Of a stretch of 40,539 nucleotides of DNA, positions 7,716-17,100 are shown in pieces (positions within the stretch are counted from its first letter, which is position 1; each line of letters opens with the position of its first letter). The translations under genes and the position numbers were made by a program. Under the pieces are notes generated by a model. The model had not been told where the DNA came from, ran no database searches, and saw nothing but the letters and a program-made list of their open reading frames with translations. Location of the stretch: assembly GCA_023663825.1 (NCBI GenBank), contig JAMPGQ010000011.1, positions 1 through 40,539 on the forward strand, in the 5' to 3' direction. The DNA is from Anaeroplasma bactoclasticum (GTDB lineage: Bacteria > Bacillota_I > Bacilli_A > Acholeplasmatales > Anaeroplasmataceae).

Positions 7716-8555
7716 TTGGAAAATTTATTCCAAATCTATTATGACAAAAAAACACATCAAACTTTTGCAGAATATGATAATTTTGTCATTAGAAAAGTGA
7801 CCAAAAAACAAGAAGAAAAATTAATGTCTTTAGGACAAAAATATAAAATTGAAGCTCAAAATGGAAGTATGCCTAGATGGTTAAATTTAATGAATCACTT
7901 GTCCTTTTGTTCGGTTTTTACTAGTTTTATATTTTTAATTACTGCGTTACTTCTCTATATTAAAGAGAATAATTATAATTTCATTACAAAATATTTATGG
8001 CTGATTATTATTTTCAGTTTGTCTATCGCGATTTTTCTTCTTTCAATTCTTTTTAAAAATTTAGATAAAAAAAGGAAAAAAAGAATCAAGGCAGAAGAGG
8101 CTTCTCAGGCCCTATTTAATGAAATTTTGGAAATGTCTAAAAAGTTTTTATCTGTTCCAGCTTCTGCAAAAAATTTAGAAGTTTTAATGGAACAACATAA
8201 AGAGAAACAAAAGCCTACAATGAAAAAATATTCCAATGTTCTTTTAAGTGTATTTTTAGAAAATGATATGCTTTGTTTTGCAGATTTATATCTTGTTGTT
8301 GGAATACCTTTGAAAAGAATTGATGGAATAGATAAAGTAATGGAAAACTATCGTTTTGAATATTGGCATAAGGGCAAGGAAGTGGATTTCGAGAGTCTTG
8401 GAGTGACAATAGATACTAAATATCATTCTTATCAAGCCAATCAATATGCAATACTGAAAATGAATCATCTAAACAAAGCTTTAGGCATATTTATTCCAAA
8501 TTATGAAATCAATCAATATGAATTAATACTTAAAGAGAAAAGAGATAAAGAATAA
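7716..8555 (+). CDS. Hypothetical membrane protein, TTG start
   Basis: 279 residues, family not recognised. A polar N-terminal segment of about 60 residues is followed by two membrane helices (about 63-85 and 91-113), a basic coiled segment 'NLDKKRKKRIKAEEASQ' and a C-terminal soluble region of about 145 residues. The start is TTG at 7716: AGAGGTGAT (7702-7710) is correctly spaced for it, and the ATG at 7709 opens a different frame that stops after 11 codons. The stop TAA directly abuts the next ATG, so the two genes form one translational unit. Confidence 0.7.
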   Translation: MENLFQIYYDKKTHQTFAEYDNFVIRKVTKKQEEKLMSLGQKYKIEAQNGSMPRWLNLMNHLSFCSVFTSFIFLITALLLYIKENNYNFITKYLWLIIIFSLSIAIFLLSILFKNLDKKRKKRIKAEEASQALFNEILEMSKKFLSVPASAKNLEVLMEQHKEKQKPTMKKYSNVLLSVFLENDMLCFADLYLVVGIPLKRIDGIDKVMENYRFEYWHKGKEVDFESLGVTIDTKYHSYQANQYAILKMNHLNKALGIFIPNYEINQYELILKEKRDKE

Positions 8556-8855
8556 ATGTATTATACTGTAAAGCAATTTAATTTTTCAGAAGAAGTAAAA
8601 ATAGGAACAGATATTTATACTACATTTCAAGGAAAAGATTTGGTTTTAAAAGAGGTTTATCGTTATTATGGGCCTGTTACTATGCAATATCTTCCTTTTG
8701 GTGGTGTTCAATCTGTTTATGAAAATCAAATAATAATAACTACAAAAAGTGGGTTTATTGCTGCTAGAAATGTTATATATGATGGTAAAGAGATGACATC
8801 AGAAGAGTTTATTAAGATTTTTCCTGATATCGTAAATGAAGTGTTTCCATCATAA
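8556..8855 (+). CDS. Small protein resembling the C-terminal domain of Met-tRNA formyltransferase
   Basis: 99 residues. The order of elements follows the FMT C-terminal (OB-like) domain: 'YTTFQGKDLVLKEVYRYYG' matches 'W..I.G.PVKVWKA', 'PFGGVQSVYENQIIITTKSG' matches 'PGTIL...GI.VATGDG', and 'RNVIYDGKEMTSEEFIK' matches the signature 'LQPAGKK.MSAQDLL'. The catalytic N-terminal formyltransferase domain is absent, so it is not an active Fmt. It begins at the base after the preceding stop, so it is coupled to the membrane protein. A role in RNA or protein binding is inference only. Confidence 0.6.
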   Translation: MYYTVKQFNFSEEVKIGTDIYTTFQGKDLVLKEVYRYYGPVTMQYLPFGGVQSVYENQIIITTKSGFIAARNVIYDGKEMTSEEFIKIFPDIVNEVFPS

Positions 8856-8858
8856 AAA

Positions 8859-8887
8859 AAGCCTCGTTGGATAAAACAGCGAGGCTT
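8859..8887. terminator. Bidirectional terminator between convergent genes
   Basis: AAGCCTCGTTG (8859-8869) pairs with CAGCGAGGCTT (8877-8887) with one G-T pair. It is flanked by A-rich and T-containing sequence, so it can act on both strands. The 3' arm overlaps the stop codon of the antiporter on the minus strand (8886-8888). Confidence 0.85.
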
Positions 8888-10181
8888 AATTATTTTCTAT
8901 TTCAGGAGCATTTTCTAATGTGACGATATCATGAGATATCTCTTGTGGTAATTCATTTTTATAGCTTTTCTTTAGTAAGACAGGTGTTACAAATGAAGTG
9001 ATTAAGATCAAACATAAGATGAAAGGTTGGATAGAAGCAGAAATGATTCCTGCTGAAATCCCTTTATTTGCACAAATCAAGCAGACCTCTGCTCTACACA
9101 TCATTCCTAATCCACAACGATAAGAATCCTTCCAAGTATTTTTTGTAATTTTAGCTCCAGCGGCACACCCTAATAGTTTTCCAGTAATACCTGCTATAAT
9201 GAATAAGATTCCAAATAGTATAAAGGTTGAATCGATTTCATTAAAACTGGAAAGACTTGTAAGCCCTACTTTAGCAAAAAATACAGGAGTAAATAAAATA
9301 TAGGAAGCAATATCTGTACGACGTTCTATATACTCTGCATCTTTTCCGCCAGATAACATTAAACCTGCAAAGAAAGCACCTGTGATATCAGCAATTCCAA
9401 ACCACTCCTCAGCTGCATAGGAGAAGAAGAATGCAATTGCAATACCAAAGATTGGAAGCCTTCTATGGTGACCATACTTTTTACTTAACTTTTTAAATAG
9501 AAAACGTAATGCTATACCTAATGCAATTGCAAAAGCAAAGAATCCAATTGTTTTTCCAAACACAATTAATATATCAATGGCTAAATTGCTAGAAGCACTA
9601 TTCAAAGCTTGATTTAAAGAAACCACTACAGATAAAACAATTACTCCCAAAATATCATCTAATATAGCTGCTGAAACAATAGCAGTACCGATTTTGGAAT
9701 TTAATTTACCAAGTTCTTTTAATGTAGCTACGGTAACAGAAACTGAAGTAGCTGTTAGAATAACTCCATAAAAGAGATTTCTTAGAATAGTTCCACTGCT
9801 AAATCCACCTGGTAATATTCCAGCAACTAAGAACCCAAAAAGCATAGGAACAACTACACCGAAGACTGTAATAATAGTTGCAGCAACACCTGTTGCTTTT
9901 ATTTGTTTTAAGTCGGTTTCAATTCCTGCCGAAAACATAATTAGGATTACTCCAATTTCTGCAATAAAATTGATTCCCGCCATGGCACTATCGTTAAAGA
10001 TAGGCTCATTTGGGATTAATGTAATTAATCCTAATAAAATACCTGTTAAAAGCATACCAACTACCTGAGGTAAACCAATTTTACGGCATCCTATACTTAA
10101 TAGCTTAGATACTATTAGAATCAAAGCTAAAGGTAGTAGAACCTGAAAGGCTTCAATGCTTTGAGATACTTCTAAAAACAT
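8886..10181 (-). CDS. Cation:proton antiporter, CPA2 (KefB/NapA-like) family
   Basis: 431 residues from the preferred start, with about 12 hydrophobic helices and no C-terminal TrkA-N nucleotide-binding domain. Family motifs include 'IGLPQVVGMLLTGILLG', 'EIGVILIMFSAGIETDL', 'SVSVTVATLKELGKLNSKIGTAIVSAAILDD' (the DD/ND ion site of the CPA2 fold) and 'ADITGAFFAGLMLSG'. Such proteins exchange Na+ or K+ for protons and keep cytoplasmic pH. The frame opens at 10202, but AAAGGAAATGAGAG lies between that ATG and the next in-frame ATG at 10181, so 10181 is more likely. It is divergent from the MATE gene. Confidence 0.88.
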   Translation of the reverse strand: MFLEVSQSIEAFQVLLPLALILIVSKLLSIGCRKIGLPQVVGMLLTGILLGLITLIPNEPIFNDSAMAGINFIAEIGVILIMFSAGIETDLKQIKATGVAATIITVFGVVVPMLFGFLVAGILPGGFSSGTILRNLFYGVILTATSVSVTVATLKELGKLNSKIGTAIVSAAILDDILGVIVLSVVVSLNQALNSASSNLAIDILIVFGKTIGFFAFAIALGIALRFLFKKLSKKYGHHRRLPIFGIAIAFFFSYAAEEWFGIADITGAFFAGLMLSGGKDAEYIERRTDIASYILFTPVFFAKVGLTSLSSFNEIDSTFILFGILFIIAGITGKLLGCAAGAKITKNTWKDSYRCGLGMMCRAEVCLICANKGISAGIISASIQPFILCLILITSFVTPVLLKKSYKNELPQEISHDIVTLENAPEIENN

Positions 10182-10355
10182 AACTCTCTCATTTCCTTTC
10201 ATAAAATGAACATTTACTATTTTATCACTATTTTATACGTAAAGCGATTGAAAGTGTTTTCATAATTTTAAGGCAATACGATTTTGTGATAATTTTTCCT
10301 ATCTATATGTTCTATATAGGCGTATAATAGGATTAAGTATAAGAGGTATGCGTCT

Positions 10356-11909
10356 ATGAAGATAACAGATGAAAAAAGGCGAAATTTAATATTAAACGGA
10401 AATATGTGGAAGGTAGTTATTGCGATATGTGCTCCTTTATTTATATATAATTTATTTAATTCTTTATATACTTTAGTAGATAGTATTTTTGCTAATGAAA
10501 TATCTACAGATTCTGTTTCCTCTGTAGCTGCATTAGGTCAGATTAAAAACCTGTTATCTTCCTTTGGCTCAGGTCTTGCAGCAGGTGGTGCTATACTTGT
10601 AGCAAGATGCTTTGGAGCGGGTGAATATATTAAAGCTAGGAAATATGCTAATGTGTTAGTTACACTGGTAAGCGTAGTTGTGGCAGTTCTAGCAATGATT
10701 TGCATCCCTTTAGCTTACCCAATCTGTAAAGCCTCTGGAATATCCCAGACTCAAGCAACTGCTTCTACAGGATACTTTATCATTCAAATCATTGAATTAT
10801 TATTTATTGCATATAATAATGTGTTCATAGCCCTTCAAAAATCTAAAGGAAATACAAAATCTATCTTTTATTTAAATTTTGTAACAATGGGAGTTAAACT
10901 TCTTTTGAATGTTATATTTATTTATGGTTTTCATGTGAATAGTATCATTTGGATAGGAGTGGCTACTTTAATATCTCAAATCACTCTTTTTGTTATATTA
11001 GGAATTATGATGCTAAGAAAAAATAATATCTTCAGAATTAGCATAAAAGAATTTAGCTTATCCTGGGAATATATCAAGCCTATTCTACTTTTATCTATTC
11101 CGATTTTTTTGGGGAAATTTGTATTTTCTTTTGGAAAGGTCGCAGTAAATTCTATCTTTGGCACTAGATATTTAGAAATACTAAAATCCCAAATTGATAT
11201 AACAGATCCTGTTGCAGTAGCATCTGCAGAAGCATCAGCTGGTCTTGTCGTAGGAGCTTTAGCCGTTTCAAATAATATTGATGGGATTGCAACTACTCCA
11301 ATTAATTCCTTTGAAGAAACAGAATCAACAATTATCTCTCAAAATTTGGGAAATCGTAACCTTAAACGTGCATTAGAGTGTTTTGTAAAAAGTTTTATTC
11401 TTGCAACGATATTAGGATTTCTTGCTTGGATTTTGATTCGCTTTATTCTTCAAAATACTCTTATTGGTTTATATAGTCAAGATCAAAATCCTGAAAAGGC
11501 AGAAGAATTTATGAAGTATGTCAAAACAATTCATAATTATGACTCATGGTCGATTCCTTCCCTCGCAATTAATGCTGGAGTTTTAGGAGTACTTTATGGC
11601 TTTGGAAAAACAAAGCTTACAATGTTTATCAATATTGCAAGAGCATTTGTGTTTAGAATCCCAATTCTTGTATTACTCCTTTATTGCTTTCCTCAACTTG
11701 GAGTAGAATGTGCAGGGCTATCTATGGGAATATCCAATATATGCATTGCCTTAATGAGTATAATAAGTCTTGTTATCTTCCTAATTCAAATTAAGAAGAA
11801 AGGATATCAGGGTATGTATTTAAATAAAGAGCAAGAAGAAAATATCTCACAGGTAGAGATTGAAGTGCCTAAAATAATGGAAGAAGAGCAGGAACATGAA
11901 AATATTTGA
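10356..11909 (+). CDS. MATE-family efflux transporter
   Basis: 517 residues, slightly longer than the usual 450. About 12 membrane helices form two pseudo-repeats. The first begins 'MWKVVIAICAPLFIYNLFNSLYTLVDSIF', the diagnostic first helix of MATE proteins; the second begins near 'IKPILLLSIPIFLGKFVFS'. The C-terminus is a charged Glu-rich tail. MATE proteins export drugs or metabolites using Na+ or H+ gradients. AGAGGT lies before the ATG. A TATAAT (10324-10329) sits 27 bases upstream without a clear -35. NudF follows after 12 bases, so the pair may be co-transcribed. Confidence 0.9.
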   Translation: MKITDEKRRNLILNGNMWKVVIAICAPLFIYNLFNSLYTLVDSIFANEISTDSVSSVAALGQIKNLLSSFGSGLAAGGAILVARCFGAGEYIKARKYANVLVTLVSVVVAVLAMICIPLAYPICKASGISQTQATASTGYFIIQIIELLFIAYNNVFIALQKSKGNTKSIFYLNFVTMGVKLLLNVIFIYGFHVNSIIWIGVATLISQITLFVILGIMMLRKNNIFRISIKEFSLSWEYIKPILLLSIPIFLGKFVFSFGKVAVNSIFGTRYLEILKSQIDITDPVAVASAEASAGLVVGALAVSNNIDGIATTPINSFEETESTIISQNLGNRNLKRALECFVKSFILATILGFLAWILIRFILQNTLIGLYSQDQNPEKAEEFMKYVKTIHNYDSWSIPSLAINAGVLGVLYGFGKTKLTMFINIARAFVFRIPILVLLLYCFPQLGVECAGLSMGISNICIALMSIISLVIFLIQIKKKGYQGMYLNKEQEENISQVEIEVPKIMEEEQEHENI

Positions 11910-11921
11910 ACGGAGAAATGT

Positions 11922-12458
11922 ATGGAAAAGTTTTTAAATAGAAAAGTAATCTATGAAGGCAAAGTTTTAAGATTAGAATTAGATCAAGTAGAGTGTGAAA
12001 ATGGGAAGGTTGCTTATAGAGAGATTGTTCGTCATAATGGTGGTGCTGCAATTTTATGTATCACGAAAGAGAATAAAGTACTTTTAATTAAACAATTTCG
12101 TTATGCTTATAATGAGGTTCTCTATGAAATTCCAGCAGGTAAACTAGAAATAGCTGAGGAGCCACTTTCTGCTGCTCAAAGAGAATTTGAAGAAGAGACA
12201 GGATATCTTGCATTAGATATGTCCTATTTAACTACTATTTACCCAACCTGTGGATATTCTAGCGAAAAAATATATTTGTACTTAGTAACTAAATTTGAAC
12301 AATCTAAACCACATTTAGATGAAGATGAGTTTGTAGAACCTATATGGATAGATTTTAAAGAGGTTTTACAAATGATTCAAAAAGGAACTATTAAGGACGC
12401 AAAAACCATATGTGCTATACAAGCATATCTTATCAATCAAAATAAGATTAGTTATTAA
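11922..12458 (+). CDS. nudF: Nudix hydrolase, ADP-ribose pyrophosphatase
   Basis: 178 residues. The Nudix box GX5EX7REUXEEXGU is complete at 73-95, starting 'GKLEIAEEPLSAAQREFEEE'. The preceding 'LLIKQFRYAYNEVLYEIPAG' and the N-terminal 'YEGKVLRLELDQVE' are typical of ADP-ribose pyrophosphatases, which cleave ADP-ribose to AMP and ribose 5-phosphate using Mg2+. CGGAGAA precedes the ATG by a few bases. It ends in a terminator shared with the convergent tmcAL. Confidence 0.9.
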   Translation: MEKFLNRKVIYEGKVLRLELDQVECENGKVAYREIVRHNGGAAILCITKENKVLLIKQFRYAYNEVLYEIPAGKLEIAEEPLSAAQREFEEETGYLALDMSYLTTIYPTCGYSSEKIYLYLVTKFEQSKPHLDEDEFVEPIWIDFKEVLQMIQKGTIKDAKTICAIQAYLINQNKISY

Positions 12459-12462
12459 TTGA

Positions 12463-12490
12463 AAAATAAGGACATTTTAGTCCTTATTTT
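12463..12490. terminator. Bidirectional terminator between nudF and tmcAL
   Basis: AAAATAAGGAC (12463-12473) pairs perfectly with GTCCTTATTTT (12480-12490) around a six-base loop, with A and T runs on each side. The minus-strand tmcAL stop codon (12477-12479) lies in the loop. Confidence 0.88.
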
Positions 12491-13574
12491 CTATTTCTTG
12501 TGGTTTTCCTTGTTCCTCTTTAAGTGTAGAAGAAGAGTAAATCATATCAAGAATTTTGGTGATTTTTAATTCAATATCTAGTATAGGATGTAAGTTTTCT
12601 TTAATATTTGTAAAGATGTTCACATCCTTTTTAATTTTATTTAAATAGCTTTTTCCTAAATTAGTGTATCCTAATATTCTTAAGAAATTACACTGAATAT
12701 CTTTTACATCATGTTTATTTATAGAAAAGAGGATATAAACCATCATTCTTTGAATTCGACTTTTGGTATATCTTTTAGTAGAAAGAAAGTCAATAAAGCT
12801 TTCTAAAGAAGAATAAGAATATATTTCCTTAATTCTATTTTCTAGACCTTCTTCCACAAGAAAGATATCTTTCAGTTGATTTAATGATGAACTTAATATT
12901 TTATATTTTAAATAGGGAAAAAGAAACTTAGAGTCTCTAATCAAATCAGTTCGAAGATAATTTGGACAATACTTTGAAATTAAAGATAAATCACTTCTTA
13001 TAGCGTATGCTGAAGCATATTCCTTTGCTTCTAAAGAATCATAGCTTCCAATGCGTTTTATTGTATGTAAAGAGATTGGATAATTTGCTTCCTTTATTGC
13101 CTTATAATAGCTAAAGCCTAGCAGATCGTTACTAGGAAGATGAATGATAGCAGAGGTAGCTTCTTTATAGGATTTACCTAAGGCAAGCAGTTCTTTGATT
13201 TTTTCTTGTGAAGTAGGATCTATCCAACTTTGATAGCATTGTTCATATAGTTTTGGATTGTTAGATTCAGAGCCAATCCAAAGCTCACTAACCTTTGCTA
13301 AATTTAGAAGCTTTACTGCATTTTCAGCAAATCTATCTGCATTCTGTACTGCACAAACAAAAGGTAATTCAATCACAAGATCCATTCCTATTTGTAAGGC
13401 TTGCCTAGTTTTTTCGAACTTATCAAAAATAGATAAATCTCCACGCATAGTAAAGTTTCCAGATAGTACAGCGACCACAAGATCTGCATGACTATGCTTC
13501 TTGATTTCATTTAGAGCATAGATATGTCCATTATGTAAAGGATTATATTCTACAATTGTTCCTACAATTTTCAT
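12477..13574 (-). CDS. tmcAL: tRNA(Met) cytidine acetate ligase TmcAL
   Basis: 365 residues, a little shorter than the roughly 400 usual for the family (YlbM). The N-terminus 'MKIVGTIVEYNPLHNGH' carries the HxGH nucleotidyltransferase motif (14-17), and 'VAVLSGNFTMRGDLSIFDK' and 'GMDLVIELPFVCAVQNADRFAE' are diagnostic. TmcAL activates acetate with ATP and acetylates the wobble C34 of elongator tRNA-Met. The C-terminal helical region is divergent, as is usual. The 5' side faces a long repeat-bearing intergenic region. Confidence 0.93.
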   Translation of the reverse strand: MKIVGTIVEYNPLHNGHIYALNEIKKHSHADLVVAVLSGNFTMRGDLSIFDKFEKTRQALQIGMDLVIELPFVCAVQNADRFAENAVKLLNLAKVSELWIGSESNNPKLYEQCYQSWIDPTSQEKIKELLALGKSYKEATSAIIHLPSNDLLGFSYYKAIKEANYPISLHTIKRIGSYDSLEAKEYASAYAIRSDLSLISKYCPNYLRTDLIRDSKFLFPYLKYKILSSSLNQLKDIFLVEEGLENRIKEIYSYSSLESFIDFLSTKRYTKSRIQRMMVYILFSINKHDVKDIQCNFLRILGYTNLGKSYLNKIKKDVNIFTNIKENLHPILDIELKITKILDMIYSSSTLKEEQGKPQEIENKD

Positions 13575-13873
13575 TCTATCACCCTAAATTTAATTATATA
13601 TTTAAATAAGAAAAATATAAAGTGTTTTTTCTATTTTCTTTTCATACCCAAAATTGAATTTGCAAAGTAAAGCGTTAAAATTTGAAAAAATCATAATATG
13701 AAAGAAGGACAATGCTAGAGTAAAATCAAACTCGATATTTCTATATTATATTAGTGAGGAAAAACAAGTTGCAAAAAAGTTTATTGATTCTAAGATTGCA
13801 GAGTATATTTATGATTGTGATACAGCAAATAAACTAATAATATACATACATATAAAATTATAAGATTCAAAAA
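13575..13873. other. Intergenic region with a possible decayed coding stretch
   Basis: About 300 bases between tmcAL and the first repeated hairpin. On the plus strand, from about 13691, one frame reads without stop to a TAA at about 13862 and includes 'ISEEKQVAKKFIDSKIAEYI' and 'YDCDTANKL', which looks more protein-like than random AT-rich sequence. It has no ATG, GTG or clear ribosome binding site at its head. It may be the tail of a decayed gene; I do not recognise a family. Confidence 0.3.
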
Positions 13874-13915
13874 AGACCACCTATTAGAATAATAGATGGT
13901 CTGAAATTATTTTTT
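13874..13915 (+). terminator. Hairpin with T-rich tail, first copy of a repeated hairpin
   Basis: AGACCACCTATT (13874-13885) pairs with AATAGATGGTCT (13891-13902) with a single mismatch. It is preceded by A-rich and followed by T-rich sequence, so it could act as a bidirectional terminator. A closely related hairpin, also preceded by ATTCAAAAAAG, lies at 14138-14164. Confidence 0.6.
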
Positions 13916-13954
13916 ATGGTCTTATTTTATCATTAATTTCATATATTTGCAAGT

Positions 13955-14127
13955 ATTGTGTAAGAATTATTCGAGTTCCCCCATTTTTTAATTCAAGTAG
14001 ATAAATTCGAGTTTTGCTTATTGAATTATATGAAATTTAGTACATTTTTCCTATATTCTCAAAGATTTTATCACAGAAAATATAACCTTATTTCATTTTG
14101 GGGGAACTCAAATTGTGTAAGAATTAT
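13955..14127. mobile_element. MITE-like element: 13-base inverted ends inside a 16-base direct repeat
   Basis: ATTGTGTAAGAATTAT occurs at 13955-13970 and again at 14112-14127. Between the copies are 141 bases whose ends are inverted: TCGAGTTCCCCCA at 13971-13983 and TGGGGGAACTCAA at 14099-14111, matching at 12 of 13 positions when one is reversed. Short length, terminal inverted repeats, flanking direct repeats and no coding capacity fit a miniature non-autonomous insertion with target duplication. A 16-base duplication is longer than usual, so a structured leader RNA is an alternative. Confidence 0.45.
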
Positions 14128-14137
14128 ATTCAAAAAA

Positions 14138-14164
14138 GGCCATCTAATATTCTAATAGGTGGTT
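14138..14164. repeat. Second copy of the repeated hairpin, in the LRR gene leader
   Basis: GGCCATCTA (14138-14146) pairs with TAGGTGGTT (14156-14164) using several G-T pairs. It is preceded by ATTCAAAAAAG as in the first copy and has about the same core, but no T tail. It lies just upstream of the lipoprotein's ribosome binding site and could therefore influence its expression. Confidence 0.55.
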
Positions 14165-14188
14165 AATAATTGGAAAGGATAATTAAAA

Positions 14189-17100
14189 ATGCATAAAAAA
14201 GTTAAAAAGTTTTTAGGAATTACTATTCTATTATTGGGTTTTATATGTATATTGACTTCCTGTGGAAATACGGATTCATCAAAAGAGAAGTGTGAACACA
14301 ATTATTCAAAATATGTAGGAAATAAAGAAGGGCATTATGGCGTTTGTGACTTTTGTCAACAACATAGTGAGGTGGTTCCTCATAATTTTGGAGATTGGGA
14401 AATCACTAAAGAACCCACATATACTACACCTGGTAGTAAGGCAAGACAGTGTAAAGAATGTGAGTATGTTGAGGAGGATAGCGTTTTAGAAAAAGCCTGT
14501 GACCATGGCAGTTATACTTCGTGGAAGGTTACGATTCGTCCAAGCTTAACTTCAGTTGGAAATTTGCAAAGACAATGTGAAACTTGTCTAAAAATCTTTG
14601 ATTTTGAACTTCCAAAATTAAACGAAACAGATTATAAATTCCAAGAAGATAAATCTGATTGTATAAGTGGTACAAGACAAGTTTATACTTATGAAAAAGA
14701 TGGCGAAAAATTTGATTTTGAAGAGTATTTGCAAGCAGAAGGACATAGCTATACTGTTGAATGGGAATGGAATGAAAACATGGCTACTGCTACATTTACT
14801 TGTGAAAAGTGTAATGACGTTCAAACACGAATTGAGTATGCATATGTGACGGGAGATTCAACGATTTGTACTGAAAAGATGTTAGAAGTGACCATTGAAT
14901 TTGAAAATAAAATATACACAGAAACAAAACCTTTTGAGCATTCTTTTCAAGAAGAATGGGAAACAGATGGTATCAACCATTGGCACCAATGTAGTTTGTG
15001 TGGAATGAAAAATAATGATGTTAAGCCTCACGAATATGAAGATGGAAAATGCAAAATTTGTAAGACTGAATACTATACAGATGGATTAGAATTCACAATC
15101 GATTATTTTAGTGAGAATAATGATTATGAAGTATCTTTAAAGGATGGATATAATCCGGAGTCAATCGTTATTCCCCAAAAGTATAAAAATAAAGATGTCA
15201 TTGCAATTAAAGGCTACGCATTTTATAATTGTACAAATTTAAAAAACATTACTTTGCCTAATACAATAAAAAATATTGGTGAGGGTGCTTTTAGTGGTTG
15301 TATAAATTTAACTAGCATTAACTTACCTAATACATTAGAATCAATTTGGGACAATGCATTTTACAATTGTACGAGTCTTACAGAAATTACTATTCCAAGT
15401 GGTGTTAAGTACATTGGTGGCGGAACATTTGAGAAAAGTGGTTTAAAAACTATATCTCTTCATAAAGAAATACAAGAAATAAGAGGAGATGCTTTTAAGA
15501 ATTGTATTAATTTGACAGAGGTGATAATTGGTACAAAAGGAAATATTCTTGAAACTTGTAATTTGGAATGGATAGGAAGAGATGCGTTTTACAATTGTTC
15601 TTCTTTAAAAAATATTTATTTACCAAAGTCTATTGAAAAAATAGAAAGTTCTGCATTTAAGGGTTGTCATTTGGATAATGTTTATTTTAAGAGTAATAAT
15701 GCAAATGATTGGCTGGGCATTACATTTAGTGATTTAGAGGCTAATCCAATTTATATGGCAGATCATTTCCAAACTTGGCAAACAAGCATTTCTGGCTTTG
15801 GTGAACCAGAAGAAATCCATTTGTCTTCATCTAATATTAAAGTTAATATTAAAGATTATGCTTTTGCTGGCTTGAAAAATGTAGATAGAATTTATATCGA
15901 CAACGCAAATGTTGGAAGATATGCATTTTATAATGCTAAAGGAGAAATTTTCTTTGGAAAGATTTCCTCCATTGGGGATTATGCCTTTGCAAAAACAGAA
16001 ATTCATAGGGTTGATTTAGATTCTATGGAAATTTATACACCTATAGGGAATTATGCTTTTATGGAATGTTTGAATTTGGAAACAGCAACAGCCACTGATT
16101 CCGCCATTACACTCCCTGCAAATATCTTTGACGGTTGTTCAAAGTTGAAAACTGTCACAATGTCTATGCGTTTATTAACCGATTTAAGTGACTCATTTGC
16201 ATCTGGTATTGAGTACTTACATTTGAAGCAATTTGCATTTAGAGAAGAGGGTTATTCTGCTAGATATACATCTTTGAAAACTATTTATTGGCAGGGATTA
16301 TATATGATTCAGTCAAATATTTATAACTACTTTTCTAATGCACAAGAGTTTGTTTTTATGGGAACAATAGAAGATTGGTGTAGAGTGGATATTTCTGATG
16401 CTTCCTATAATCCAATACACAACTTTCCTAGTTTTAAAGTATTAAATGAAGATGGTTTGCCTGAGGAGCTTTCAAAAAATGTAGTTATACCTGAGGGGAC
16501 AATTAAGATAGGAGAACATACTTTTGATGGAGTAGATATCAAAAGCATAGTTTTACCTTCAACATTAAAAACCATTGGAAATTGTGCTTTCCAAAATTGT
16601 ACGAATTTATTTGAAATTTATAATTTGTCTTCTCTTTCTATAGAAAAAGGCTCTACTGCAAATGGCTATGTTGGTTATTATGCCCTTGCAATAGCTAATA
16701 CATTAGAATCCTTAAGAGAAAACAATGATGGCTTTATTTTCCTTAAAAATGAAACGACAACTGAGTATTATCTTCTAGGTTATGAGGGGACTGAAAAGGA
16801 TTTAGTATTACCAAATCGTGCCGAAAGTGATTCTCATGCATATGGTTATAGTATTGTTGCAAATGCGTTTGAAGGTTTAGATATAACAAGTGTAGTTGTT
16901 TTAAATAAGGGCATTAAGATAGGAAAAGGTGCATTTAGAGGGTGTGATAATCTAGAAAGCATTACCTTACAATTTGTTGGAGAAAGCTTAACTGGAACAA
17001 CAAATACACACTTTGGTTATATCTTTGGAGCAACAAACTATTCAGAAAATAAGACTTTTGTACCAACAAGTTTAACAGAAGTAATCATAACAGGAGCGGT

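Noticed and set aside
13258-13491. Open frame of 77 codons on the plus strand opposite tmcAL
   Set aside because: It lies wholly within the conserved N-terminal half of tmcAL, has no ribosome binding site and looks like a complementary-strand shadow.
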